NCBI GenBank assembly: GCA_019918135.1
Contig: WBZZ01004613.1
Span: 53,501 to 117,500, forward strand
Direction of reading: 5' to 3'
DNA: 64,000 nt
Origin: Paulinella micropora
Taxonomy: Eukaryota; Cercozoa; Imbricatea; Euglyphida; Paulinellidae
The notes beneath the pieces are model-generated. The model was not told the origin of the DNA. It did no database searches and was given only the letters and a program-made list of their open reading frames with translations. Positions 9,195 to 19,687 of the stretch are shown here, one piece after another (the first letter of the stretch is position 1; the number at the start of each line of letters is the position of its first letter). A program made the position numbers and the translations under genes.

Positions 9195-11906
9195 ATGTTG
9201 AATGAGTTTAACATAAGCAATATCGAAGCGTCTGGACTAGGTTATGAACGGATTATTGAATATGCTAAGGTAGTAGTAGTTCAAGAAAACGGAGGAGGAT
9301 GCTATGAGGGAAAATACAAAAGCAAACAAACGAAATATGAGAAAAGTATATTAATATCTCCAGCCAGCAAAAATAATAATTGTTTATTCTTTCTCTGTAA
9401 AGACATTCTTAATATGCCACTTATTAACAGAAAAAGATGTAATGATATTAGAGAACAATTCAATCTTTCTAATGATTGCCCTATACCATTCTCTACAGCC
9501 GTAAAAATCCTTAATACTTTGATAAAAGAAGGAAAGACATATGAAATAACAAATTCTCTAACAAAGGAGACAATAAGCACAAACGAAATAGGAGAAGAAG
9601 CGGACATTATGATTTATTTAGAGAATAACCACTATTTTGGATTAATTAAAAGATGTAAAAGGAAATGTGAAAAATGCCTGACTAAGTCTTTTACTAAACA
9701 TACTTGTAATCCAAAAATGATAAATTATGTGAATAGAGAAATATTAAAGAATGGAAAGAGACATTTAATAACGAAGGCTCATAAAGAAAAATATAATAAT
9801 AAAGATGAACTTCTTCATTATGACCTTGAAACTTTTAGAAATAACACTCTTGCTGACGGCTTTGATATTCACGACTGCTATATAGTCGGATATACTCAAG
9901 GGACTGAAGGATTTAAATATTTCGCTGGTAAAGATTGTACTTCTAAATTTCTTGACTTCGTCTTGGAGAGAGGACAAAAATTAACAATAGAATGGGGTAA
10001 TAGAATGCTTCATAATCCAGTCAAGAAAGTAGCAGGAGTAAGAAAGAAGAGAAATAAAGATGAAGAACCACCAATTTTATATGTGAATGGGTTTAACGGC
10101 GCGAACTTTGATCACTACTTCATTAAACAGGAATTAATAAGAAGAGGTATCAGACCAAAATCACATATGATTAATAATGGCTCAATAATCTCTTTACAAT
10201 TTGAAAATATCAAAATGTGGGATATGTGTAAGCATACTCAGGGGACGTTAAAAGAAAACTTAGAAAATATGAAATGTAAAACTCTTAAAGGAGATTTTGA
10301 CCACGACAAGGCATCTACTTGGGAAACAATGAGCGAAGAGTTAAGAAATAAGTGTCTTGAATATTTGAAGTGCGATGTTATGGGGTTAAAAGAGTTATAT
10401 GACAAAATAAACACAGAGATATTTGAAAAACACTCAGTGAATTTAACTTCATACATTTCAACTTCAAGCCTTGCCTTCAATATCTGGAAGAAAATGATTG
10501 ATGGTAAGCACGATGTAAGACTTCCAACTATCGACCAAGAGAAGGCGTTTAGAAAAGCGGTTATCGGAGCAAGAACATATCCAAGCAAAAAAAGATTTGT
10601 TTCAAAACAATACAAGGACTACTTAGCGGGAAAAATCACATTTGACGAATTAACCGATTATTTAGTTGATGCGGATGTCGTATCTTTATACCCAACAGCG
10701 ATGCTTAATTTATTTATGGTTGGAGAAATTAAGATGGCTATCGCACCATTTGATTATAATAATCTCGCTATCGGTATTTACAATGTTGATTATATCTCGC
10801 CAAAACACATATTACATTCAAGAATTGGACAGAGAAATTAAATGGGCTCATTAAAGTGGAATTTAGCGGATATGAAAGACCAATGGCTCACAAGTGTTGA
10901 TATTGAAGATATGATTAAGGAAGGCTACGATGTAACAATTCATAAAGGCTACTATACAGAGGAGGCTGAACCAGTTTTCAAAGAATACATATTAGAAATG
11001 TTTAAGGCGAAAGAAAATAGCGAAAAAGGCACACCGCAATATTTATTAGCCAAACTATTTATGAATTCGTTATACGGAAAAATGATACAGCGACCTATCC
11101 CCACAGAAGCAGAATATATTAAATCAAATGAGGAGTATTGGAAATTTTGGACGAAAAACTATATATCTGATGTGGTTGAATTCAAAGATAAAGACGGAAA
11201 CAAACTATGGCACGTATCTGGAATTCCTAGAAATGAAGTAATAATTGAAGAGAGCATAACCAAACCTTCTCATTACGGGGCTTTCATTCTAGCATATAGC
11301 AGGCGCATTATGTATAACTACATAAAAGAGGCTAATCCAAATAAAGACATAGAAGCTGACTTCTATTACACCGATACCGATAGTTTAGTGTTGCATGCGA
11401 GGTTCTCCAAACTAATAACAAGACTTGGAGATAAATCTCTCGGTGGAATAACAGATGACTTAGGAGATTGTTGTAAGATAATAAGAGGAATATGGATCGC
11501 TCCAAAATTGTATATGTTAGAATTTACAACGAATGAAGCCTTTCTACCTTACCTTACTAAGAATGACTTGAAACATAAAGACAAAGGAGTTCATATAATC
11601 GAATGCTACGAAAATGAAGGAGTAAAAAAGAGATACTACCATCTCCGCGGTAAGGGGTTGAATTCAAAAGGGCTGAATCCAGAAGTATATGAAAAGATGG
11701 ATTTAGGTGAAAGCATTGAAAATGTTAGAGATTTTCAAATGAAGAAAATCCATTTATCACGAAACAGCAAACAGCAAAACATTAACTATTTCAGCATTGT
11801 TCATACTACAAACATAAAAAAGAAAGTTAATGATAATAAATGGTGCGGTCGTGAGTTTATCAACAAAAATGATAGTATCCCACACGGCTTCCATATCCAC
11901 TCCTAG
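9195..11906 (+). pseudogene. Protein-primed family B DNA polymerase, one in-frame stop
   Basis: The replicative polymerase of Polintons, of the protein-primed PolB type. Exonuclease motifs are HYDLETF (Exo I) and NGFNGANFDHYF (Exo II). Polymerase motif A is DADVVSLYPTAM, motif B is LAKLFMNSLYGKM, and motif C is YYTDTDSLVL. The reading frame is continuous from 9195 to 11906 (903 codons) except for one TAA at 10839-10841, between motif A and the TSVDIE segment. The break is therefore a nonsense change, not a frameshift. The N-terminal ~180 residues contain a CXXC-rich segment (KRCKRKCEKCL). The capsid genes are on the opposite strand, so replication and structural blocks are convergent. Confidence 0.93.
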
Positions 11907-11994
11907 ATTAAAGACGTTTAACAACGAAGTTGATAAATAACAATATTAATAATTAATTTTTTTCAATAATTTTTTTACCACTCTATATATACCA

Positions 11995-12282
11995 ATGACC
12001 GCCCTAACCAGACTATGCGAGAAGTTTGAGAAACTCTCTATTGAAAATAAAAAAGAAACATTTTCTCTTACCGATGTTAAAAAGATAATTACTGACGAAA
12101 TCAAAATGATTGAAAATGCGCGGGTTGGCAAGCCAAAGGATACTTTTCCATTTGGTAAATATCGTGTCAAGAAAATTCAAGATGTAGCGGTTATTGATAA
12201 GCCATATCTTGAATGGGTTATGAAACAGCCGTGGTTTGAGAAATTTACCGACATTAAAAGTGAAGTAAAAAAATATTTATAA
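11995..12282 (+). CDS. Small protein with ExoX-C/DUF3820-like domain
   Basis: A 95-residue product whose C-terminal half reads FPFGKYRVKKIQDVAVIDKP, YLEWVMKQPWF. This matches the small FGKYKGxxxxDV...YLxW...QPW domain found at the C-terminus of ExoX-type exonucleases and as a stand-alone protein in phages and large viruses. It follows the polymerase on the same strand after an 88-bp spacer containing a TATATATA box. The N-terminal half is a short helical extension. A nucleic-acid-associated role is inferred. Confidence 0.7.
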   Translation: MTALTRLCEKFEKLSIENKKETFSLTDVKKIITDEIKMIENARVGKPKDTFPFGKYRVKKIQDVAVIDKPYLEWVMKQPWFEKFTDIKSEVKKYL

Positions 12283-12313
12283 TAAAAAATAAAATTTTGC
12301 TATACATATATCA

Positions 12314-12840
12314 ATGACCGACCTAAGCACCAAGCAGGACTACTTGAATGAAATTGAAAAATGGAACCTTGATGGAGATGTCAAAAAGCCGACAATTAAA
12401 TGGACAAAGCCTGACATTGTTTCTTTCTATGAGCAATATAAACCCAATGTTGGAATTTCCAACATAGATGACAATGTGAAAGTAGTTATACCACCAAATG
12501 TTGATTTTCAAGATAAATCAAAATTAGACACATTGACGAAAATGATGGAGGAAGAAAGCAAATTGTTGTTTTGTACTACCTCCAAAACAACGATACCTTT
12601 TACGACTGCTGATTTAAAAGAAACGGGATTACTGAAATAAAGGCAAATGTAGGAGAAGAGATAGAGAATGCTACATGTACAGAAGAAGGTTGTATATTAA
12701 AGAAAGATGTTGTTCTTCAATATGGTAAGTATAAAAAAATGAAAATTGAAGATGTTGCTAAGATTGATAAACCATACCTTGAATATTTAATTCAACAACC
12801 TTATTTTCATAACAAAGACGCGGTAAAAAAATACCTCTGA
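12314..12840 (+). pseudogene. Second ExoX-C/DUF3820-like protein, frameshifted
   Basis: The open frame from 12314 (MTDLSTKQDYLNEIEKWNLD) stops at 12640. The next phase carries on with KANVGEEIENATCTEEGC and a clear copy of the same domain as the preceding gene (LQYGKYKKMKIEDVAKIDKP, YLEYLIQQPYF) to a TGA at 12838-12840. It is a diverged tandem paralogue of 11995-12282 with an N-terminal extension of about 110 residues and a one-base break near 12630. It ends 53 bp from the convergent structural gene. Confidence 0.65.
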
Positions 12841-12893
12841 TTGATATTTTAGAAATTAGACTTTCATCTTTTTTGTTTTTTACTCCATCCGCA

Positions 12894-14119
12894 TCAATGG
12901 TCTTCTATGAAGTTCGCGATAACATTAATATTACCACCACTACCTGCCGACACTGCCTTTTGTGTGAATGTTAAAATATCGCTAGGCGTTAATTGAATAT
13001 CGTAGGTTCTGAGATTAATCTGTTGAGTAGAGCCAGCATTTACATAAATCTTAAAAATTGTCGTTCCGTTGGCGATGGCTGTTGCTTTTGTGTCGGTATC
13101 TACGATTGAAGTTGTGGCATCAACATCAGCAAAACCAGCCCCTGTTAGCGTCCCATTCAATACCATTCTGACGACATTTGACTTAGTATCTTCATTTGTA
13201 ATACTTACCAAGGAAGGAAAGACATTTGAATAGTTGGTTAGGCTATTATTGAATAGCGCTTTATTCCTGATACTCAAAATGGGGCTTTCAGTTATATTAC
13301 CTGCTTCAGTCCCTTCCGCCGTATTTGTAATACTTGTATTAATAGTATTTGACCCCTCAATGAATAAACTGGCACTCGCTGTTTTAAGAATTTGTATTCC
13401 AGTCTTTGCATCATTTCTCATGACTGCCGTAAAAGGTAATGTTGTATTTCGTAGGCTTACCCCAGTATTAGCATTCGCATACTCAATCATATGAACTAAT
13501 TGAAATAATCCTATTATGGGATTTTCAATATAAAACTTAATAGCACCAGACCCAAGATACTGAAATTGAATTTGAAATACATTTCCTTTGCTCCAGTCTA
13601 AGTCTGGCATAGCATAATTTCCATCGCAAGGGTCGTCCCAATCTACTTGGTCAATATAATCTACAGCACCTCCCGCACAATGTGCGATATTCATTCCTGC
13701 TTGATTTTTGTAAAAATAAAATCCATCGTTAAGGTCATTTCCTATTCCAATAAATGAATAGTAATCTTTTGTATCATCCGTTGTCCATAGAGCAGTAAAG
13801 CGAGCAAGGACACCCATTCCAGTTTTATATTTTATTCTCCTTTTACTTACCAGTCTAGCATCTGCCGTAGCATCAGCAGTTGTTTTCAATTCAGCCATAT
13901 TATTCAAAAATGACACAGACGATTTTGTTTCTGTTTTTGTCCATATCCTAGTATTAATGGTATATGGAAAGATTTCTTGTAATACTGGCGTTAATTGACC
14001 TACTACTGCTTCGCCAAAAGCGGTTTTTGAATTATTAGTTTCAATATTGCCATCATATCACTGACATTTATAAATTCGCCGTCAGGATTTTGTGCGATTA
14101 AGTTTCTCTGGTGGGACAT
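12894..14119 (-). pseudogene. Virion-type protein with lectin-like fold, frameshifted near N-terminus
   Basis: The open 340-residue frame (12894-13916) is preceded in another phase by a start at 14119 (MSHQRNLIAQNPDGEFINVS) and a linking segment EAVVGQLTPVLQEIFPYTIN, so the gene is about 408 codons with a break near 14060. Residues around GFYFYKNQAGMNIAHCAGG, NVFQIQFQYLGSGAIKFYIE and LVHMIEYANANTGVSLRNTT resemble a beta-sandwich virion protein seen next to capsid genes in phages and algal viruses. It lies 57 bp downstream of the capsid gene on the same strand. A surface or minor structural role is inferred. Confidence 0.6.
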
Positions 14120-14176
14120 TGTAGGTCTATATTATTTAAAAAAATTAATTAACTATCAAAATGAATAATTACCCAC

Positions 14177-15655
14177 TTAACTAATTGAAATAACATTTGC
14201 CTTCACTTGAACCTCTCGCTGAGTAATGGCCACGGTGTAATGGTTGTGAGCATTATTCGCAGTCGTCGCCATGAATTCCCATCGTCGCTCCATAGACAGG
14301 TCAAGTCCGCTAATCTCATTCTGGTCTTTGCTCCACAGCGGACGAGGGTTATCCCAAGCATCACACCAAAACCAGTTATATTTGTATATGCCCGCATTCA
14401 ACAAAGCTGAACCCTCAATCTTTGTCTTCAAATACATATAGTCTTCTTCTAGGGAGGTATCAATATTAAACTCCTGCTGTCGTGCTCCGTCAAGTGTGGT
14501 GTAAAAACTTACAACCTTAGCCTGCGCTCTGTTATCGTGGTCATAAGCCGTATTCTTTGTTTCAGAATTATTGAAAACAGAGTGATAAATCTTCTTCAAT
14601 CTGCGACCGTGTCCGCGGTCAAATCTCATAATAATGTTTTGTGTTGTGCTTGCTGCGATAGTGTTTTTATACACATAAGGATAATCAGTGCTAAAACTCA
14701 TACCCTCAGGGCTAGCAATCTTCGCCTGAATGGATTGAATGACATCAGGATTAGTTTCAACAGCCAGAAACAAAGCAAGATTAGTAACATCAGCACTGAC
14801 AGCCGTCGCTGCGGAGCCGACATTCGCAGTATTAATAGCAGTCGCCGCACCATTAGTCACTGTATAACTAGATCTGTCAGTACTAGCACTCCACACAATC
14901 CGCATCGTCAAAATCTCTGGAAACATAATGGTTTTATCAAGAGCGAAAATAGTATTAATAAGCATACTCAAAGGAATTTTCACATTGATAGCGGTGGCGG
15001 CATTTTCGGCACTACCTACAAGATATTTTGCTTCGTTGTAATTAACATTTACAGGAGAAAGCACGCCAGTCCCGTCAGTCAATGCGGCATCGTTATGACG
15101 ACGAGCACTGATGGGAGGTTCAGCAAACATAGCAAGTGTGCTAGCAGCCACGTTGTTTCCAGCATCAGTCATAGCACGAAAGTTAGTCCTTGTGGCTGCT
15201 GCGGCACTAATTTTAACCAATCCATTCGCATTACACTTTTGAAGCATACAACCGTGTCCAGTAGCGACATCGTGGTTAGGAAGGTCAAGGAAATCCTTCA
15301 AAGATGTCTCAGGCTTCCAAAGCATTTTAGTAACAGTCCCGAGGTTATTAAGGTCGCACAAATAAACACCGCTACGGGTCTGAAGTTGAATTTGTCTAAT
15401 GGATGAAAGGCAGTCCATAAAAATTCTTGAATAAGTGTTGGCGCCCGCTGCTCTCATAGTATAAGTAAAACTCAAATAAGACCGAGCGAGATTGAACGGG
15501 CGACTGATAAGGTCAAATGATCGTTCTTGCCCACCAGCAGTGGTGACCTCAAAGGTTCCAGAACCCTCACGTGGAGCAAGTTTATTCAAACGATAAGAAG
15601 CACTGATATAATCAGTCTTACTGAAGTCTAATTCTCCGCCGTGTTGAGTTGGCAT
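14177..15655 (-). CDS. Major capsid protein (double jelly-roll type)
   Basis: An intact 492-residue gene, start MPTQHGGELDFSKTDYISAS. It is homologous along its length to the broken copies at 49477-50618 and 59323-60581 (GGEL...YxLNKL.xREGS, TTAGGxExxF, RPxNLARSxLxFTYT, RTRSGxYLCxLxNxGxxTK, ALDKTIMFPEIL). Position beside a penton-like gene, protease and packaging ATPase, together with the beta-rich composition, identifies it as the hexon-forming capsid protein. It is somewhat shorter than many Polinton capsid proteins. The C-terminus (YTVAITQREVQVKANVISIS) is preserved only here, since copy 3 is cut before it. Assignment rests on context and family pattern, not on a short motif. Confidence 0.85.
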   Translation of the reverse strand: MPTQHGGELDFSKTDYISASYRLNKLAPREGSGTFEVTTAGGQERSFDLISRPFNLARSYLSFTYTMRAAGANTYSRIFMDCLSSIRQIQLQTRSGVYLCDLNNLGTVTKMLWKPETSLKDFLDLPNHDVATGHGCMLQKCNANGLVKISAAAATRTNFRAMTDAGNNVAASTLAMFAEPPISARRHNDAALTDGTGVLSPVNVNYNEAKYLVGSAENAATAINVKIPLSMLINTIFALDKTIMFPEILTMRIVWSASTDRSSYTVTNGAATAINTANVGSAATAVSADVTNLALFLAVETNPDVIQSIQAKIASPEGMSFSTDYPYVYKNTIAASTTQNIIMRFDRGHGRRLKKIYHSVFNNSETKNTAYDHDNRAQAKVVSFYTTLDGARQQEFNIDTSLEEDYMYLKTKIEGSALLNAGIYKYNWFWCDAWDNPRPLWSKDQNEISGLDLSMERRWEFMATTANNAHNHYTVAITQREVQVKANVISIS

Positions 15656-15746
15656 TTTGTTTTTAGGTTTTGGCGCTTGAGATTATTAACTAATTCACAA
15701 GAATATATTTATAGAAAAAATAAAATAATTCTAAAATTAAAATTAA

Positions 15747-16561
15747 TTACCTAGATTTTAATAAATTGAAAAAGGATGTAAATAAATTAAAATAATTTGT
15801 CTCTCTGTAAATCAACAATGTCATAACAATACCCAAACCATTAAGATTTATAGCCTGATCGTTTTCGTCTGTAAGATAAAACCTGAATACATTATTTGAA
15901 CTGGTTGATAATTTCTTACCATACTCTGACCCACTTCCGTCGTATATAACGGCACCAAAAGGAATTTCGTTGGCAGTGTATATTTCTTGTAGCACGTGAT
16001 TATCTCCTTCACCAACTAAGTCCGATTGAAGGTATAAAGTCTTTTCACCAGTTAAAATAATTACATTTGGCGATTTAATAAAATCAGTGGCGAAGAAATA
16101 TGTTGAATTTCTATCAAACCCCATTACTTCGTGAATACGGGTATCACTATCAAATATAAATCGCGGTTGAATTCCCTTATTCTCTGACACACACTAAATG
16201 TTAATTTGCCATCCTCTGGTTCTATGTTGGTATTATTACTGGATACAACATAAGTTTTATTATTTGGGCTGTCTGCGGTTAGCACCTCCGACAACTTATT
16301 TTTTACATTGTTCATTGTGTAGTTTCCCTCAGGTATCGTAATTAAAGCCTCATACCCGTCTTCACTAAGAGTAAAAGTATTATATGGTGATGCCACAGAG
16401 TAATACGACTTTGGAACATAGATATGAAGAATTTTACAATGTGTGGGATTGTCCAGTGATTTTAAGTTTATTTCGTGTGTAAAGTCGCTATCTGTGCCTG
16501 TTATTCTGTTTTTACTATTTATGTAATAGATACCAGAACTTCTTCCTCCCTTATACTCCAT
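15747..16561 (-). pseudogene. Penton-like minor capsid protein, frameshifted
   Basis: A homologue of the intact 272-residue protein at 48595-49413. The N-terminal part (GGRSSGIYYINSKNRITGTD...HCKILHIYVPKSYYSVASPY) and the C-terminal part (PRFIFDSDTRIHEVMGFDR...LNGLGIVMTLLIYRETNYFN) are in different phases that overlap at 16124-16190. The break falls about 145 codons from the start. In Polintons and virophages the minor capsid protein is a single jelly roll that fills the fivefold vertices. It sits 91 bp upstream of the capsid gene on the same strand. Confidence 0.8.
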
Positions 16562-16588
16562 GATGCGTATATTATAGATAAATATCTT

Positions 16589-17538
16589 TTAGATAAATGT
16601 ATTAAATCCATCTCCATACCCATTCTGTGCTTTTAATTTCTCCGCTTCTTCTTCTTTTAAGTCTGTGAAACCCGAACTAAACTTAAAGCGGTTGCCTTTC
16701 GCTCGCTCCATTAAAAATCTAATACTATGCCAACCGCACGTGTCTGAGGTGTTTGATTGTTGCTTTACTTGATTAACCTTCATAAGCAGGTATGTGCTTG
16801 GGTGGCTTTTGTCAATCAGTTGTTTCATTTGTTTCAACGAAAGTCTTCCGTTGGTTGGTAAAGTGCTAATGGGTCATACACTTCCACTGACCTGTCTTTA
16901 TCCAGACTTACCCATATAGCAATCCAATGAGACCCCGCTTGTTTGTGATTATCTAAATTCATAATAAATCCGTATCGCTTTCTTTTTTCTGGATTTAGTT
17001 TGTAGATTTCATCACTTGCTATCGCTCCGAGATACCATCCATATTTTTTCATTATATCATCTATTTCATTAGTCATTAATCCCCGCTCCTCACCCTCCTG
17101 CTGTGGCGTCTCCGCGACGCTCGGGGGTATGGTTGTCTCCTCTTGCTGTTGTTGCTGTGGCTCCGCAGAACTTGTGCTTGTGGGTGGTGCTACATCTGTC
17201 GGTTGTGTCTGCGCTGGTTTTGGATTTGTCATTTCAAATATAAGTTGTTTAGCATCTGGAGAATTTTCAAAACGGGGCGGGTCTATTGGCGATAGCGTGC
17301 TATTTACAGAAGTTTTTTTTTCTTCATTCTTTTTGCTTTCATTTTTGGCAATCATTTTTGTTGTAAATTGTTCTAGTTTATCCCATCCATCTTCTGCCGA
17401 TGATATGTTTTCAGTGATTTTTTGTGTGTATAACCATCTCTTTAAACTAGTGGCGTAGTCGTTTGAACCTTTGTTTTTTATTATAGGGATATTAATGCCT
17501 GCTTTTTTAAGGTGATTTATTATTGTATTATTTTTCAT
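16589..17538 (-). pseudogene. Ulp1/adenain-like maturation cysteine protease, frameshifted
   Basis: The capsid-maturation protease of the Ulp1/adenovirus-protease fold. The catalytic His is in QAGSHWIAIW, the Asp in SVEVYDPLA and the Cys in SDTCGWHSIRF. The N-terminal ~110 residues contain a conserved helical module (HLKKAGINIPII...RWLYTQKITENI) followed by a Pro/Gln/Ser-rich linker. One frame ends just after the Asp (QPTEDFR) and the Cys-bearing part starts in another phase, so a break near 16837 separates the catalytic residues. The start at 17538 overlaps the end of the coiled-coil gene as ATGA; in copy 3 the two are one frame. Confidence 0.85.
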
Positions 17539-18284
17539 TTTTTGACACGTTTTTTTCTCGTTTTCTCGGAGAACATTTCATCAATAATTCTTCGTCTCTT
17601 TTCTTCTTCCAAATCTTTTTCTTGTTTATTTACTTTGTCAGTTATATCAGTTATTTTCGGGGAAGATGTAGTTGCGGTTTTCTTTGGTTTATTTGTAGTT
17701 GAAGGGGGATTCTGGTTCGCTATAATAGGCTGTGCAACTGGAGCAGTCAATAATCCCTGTCTATGTCGTTGTTCTGCCTGTAGTTCCTGAATAAGTCGTT
17801 GTTCCTTTTTCTGTTCCCTAGATTTTTCTTTCTGTCTTTCCTTAATCTCCGCAAGTTGTTTTTTATGTTCCCTATCCATTGTTTCTTTTAGTTCCTTAGC
17901 ATCGGCTTGGATTTTTCTTTCTAGCCTCTTCTTCTCCTCTTCTAAATCCTCCCTTTTCTTCTTTTCCTTTTCTTCCTCGTCATGTATTAACTCATATTTC
18001 TTTTGTAAGTTGCTTTGTATCTGGTTTCGGTTCTCATGTTCAAGACGATTGAAATCAGATTTGATTATTTTTTCTCTTGGTTTGCGACCCTGCCTTTGTG
18101 GCCTCGGCTTACCAATATATTTCATAAAAAGTTTAACAATTTGTAATGTGCTTAAATCATTTGTTTTCTTACCAAAATTAAGATAATATTTTTTACCCTT
18201 CTGGATAATATACGGCCTCCCGCTCTTATTTCTATAAACCCTCGGTGGACGGACTTTCGCCTTCTTAGTCTTAGCCGAACCCAT
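17535..18284 (-). CDS. Basic coiled-coil protein upstream of the protease
   Basis: A 249-residue protein. Residues 1-60 form a conserved basic domain (PRVYRNKSGRPYIIQKGKKY, LNFGKKTNDLSTLQIVKLF). Residues 90-180 are a long charged coiled coil (EEEKEKKKREDLEEEKKRLE). A Pro/Thr linker and a short helix EKDLEEEKRRRIIDEMFSEK follow. The same order occurs in copy 3, where the reading frame runs on into the protease. The gene ends VKK-stop on an A6 run overlapping the protease ATG. A scaffold or core-protein role is plausible, and cleavage by the downstream protease would fit, but neither is shown. Confidence 0.75.
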   Translation of the reverse strand: MGSAKTKKAKVRPPRVYRNKSGRPYIIQKGKKYYLNFGKKTNDLSTLQIVKLFMKYIGKPRPQRQGRKPREKIIKSDFNRLEHENRNQIQSNLQKKYELIHDEEEKEKKKREDLEEEKKRLERKIQADAKELKETMDREHKKQLAEIKERQKEKSREQKKEQRLIQELQAEQRHRQGLLTAPVAQPIIANQNPPSTTNKPKKTATTSSPKITDITDKVNKQEKDLEEEKRRRIIDEMFSEKTRKKRVKK

Positions 18285-18369
18285 TATATTATCAAAAAAA
18301 TATTTCTAGAAACAAAAATATCTTCAACGAAACTTAGCCCCGCTTGCGGGGCAGTTGATGAAACATGTT

Positions 18370-18679
18370 TTATCTAAACTTTACAGCCCCTCCTCGTTGC
18401 TTACCATAACCAAGTTTTGCAGCAGTAGCACTAACGCTACCAGCGTAAGGCACCCCAACACTACTCAACGCCCCCGCAGTCCTAGAGATTACCTTATTAT
18501 CGCGAAGAAATTTATTAACAGCCAAGGCAGTTTTTCCGACCTTAGCCCAGTTAATCTTTCCTCCCTTTTGACCACTCTTCTTCTTAGTTTTCTTTTTTCC
18601 TCCCCTTCTGTGACATTGATGGATTGTATCCGATGTTATATCCTGATGGTTGTGAAATTATCACTGGTAATACTGGCAT
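18370..18679 (-). pseudogene. Small basic core/membrane-active-like protein, frameshifted
   Basis: The C-terminal 75 residues (GGKKKTKKKSGQKGGKINWA, then an amphipathic helix KTALAVNKFLRDNKVISRTA and GVPYAG...LGYGKQRGGAVKF) match the gene at 46683-46934 closely. The upstream start at 18679 (MPVLPVIISQPSGYNIGYNP) is in another phase, with the break near 18600. Lys/Gly-rich head plus glycine-rich amphipathic helix is the pattern of small adenovirus-like core or lytic proteins encoded near Polinton capsid genes. That assignment is inference from composition and position between ATPase and coiled-coil genes. Confidence 0.6.
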
Positions 18680-18713
18680 ATATAATACAGAAAAATAATT
18701 AATTACAAATTTT

Positions 18714-19526
18714 TTATTTTAATCTGTAAGCAAAATTTTTTCTTAACTCATCATCAACACTTGAAACATAAAGAAAATTAAATCTCTCCTTTGTTGCTTC
18801 GTGATACTTTTGAAGAAAGTAATCAAAATCAAAAGATAAGTCTAAGTGTTTATACACGAGTTCCATTTTGTCCTGAGACTGGCTTGGAAAGATTAATAAA
18901 TAATCTAACTGCTTAATGGCTTCTGGTCGTAGGTCATTCAGATACTGACTAGACATAATCACCTTTGATTTATAGTGCCTATTCTTTTTTAACAAATCGC
19001 TTACGGACTTATCTCTTAAACCGCTCCCTAAATCATCCAAAACAAAAACAACCTCTGGAGAAATATACTTGCTGGGTCGTTCTTTTGCTTCGGTGGTTTT
19101 CTTTTTTTCTTCTTTGCCAAAATAAAGAAATTGTGGTTTCTCTATTTCTTCTTCATCTTTGATTTCTCCTTCTTGCTCTTCGTCTGGTTTGTTCAATTTG
19201 TCAAGTTCGTAGTCTATCACATTCACCCCGTCTGATTTAAGAAAAGTATAAATTGCCATCGGGTTTCCTCTGTTCTTAAAGTGCTTTACCATTGCTTTAT
19301 AAATGTAGTCCTTGTGAATTGTTGAAGCGATAATAACAATACGGGTTTTTCTGTCTGTTGTCCGTTTCAGTATTTCAAATAGTGCTGTTGTTTTCCCGCT
19401 CTTCTTACGAGCGAGAAGAAATATATTTGCGTAAGGTTCGTTAAATAATTTATAGCCCTTGGCTTTTTTGTCTCCGTTTCCATCCTGCTTCACAGGCTTA
19501 ACTTTGACGTTGTTTATCTTCTCCAT
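18714..19526 (-). CDS. DNA-packaging ATPase (FtsK/HerA, A32-like)
   Basis: An intact gene. The start at 19526 (MEKINNVKVKPVKQ) matches the starts in copies 1 and 3; a longer start at 19553 exists but is not shared. Walker A is LLARKKSGKTTALF and Walker B is EVVFVLDDLGS, followed by the sensor-like segment KVIMSSQYLNDLRPEAIKQL. A charged insert (DKLNKPDEEQEGEIKDEEE) separates the two nucleotide-binding motifs. It pumps the viral genome into the capsid using ATP. It is co-directional with core protein, protease, penton and capsid genes. About 271 residues, a normal length for this family. Confidence 0.92.
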   Translation of the reverse strand: MEKINNVKVKPVKQDGNGDKKAKGYKLFNEPYANIFLLARKKSGKTTALFEILKRTTDRKTRIVIIASTIHKDYIYKAMVKHFKNRGNPMAIYTFLKSDGVNVIDYELDKLNKPDEEQEGEIKDEEEIEKPQFLYFGKEEKKKTTEAKERPSKYISPEVVFVLDDLGSGLRDKSVSDLLKKNRHYKSKVIMSSQYLNDLRPEAIKQLDYLLIFPSQSQDKMELVYKHLDLSFDFDYFLQKYHEATKERFNFLYVSSVDDELRKNFAYRLK

Positions 19527-19687
19527 CATATATAATTGCTTTTCTAAATTCACACTTTCGCTTCGCTTTCGTGTGTTTTAGAAAATCGTCTTTTGTGGTA
19601 TATATCTAACTATTAATTTTTTTATGATGTTTATCAACAAACGGGATATCTGACGATCAGTCAGATTGGGAGTGTAGTTGATAAATA

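Noticed and set aside
10666-10854. Frameshift as explanation for the polymerase break
   Set aside because: The downstream part is in the same phase (10842 minus 9195 is a multiple of three), so the break is a stop codon and the alternative-phase frame is a shadow.
14537-15406. A 289-residue plus-strand frame
   Set aside because: It lies fully antisense to the conserved major capsid gene and has no independent support.
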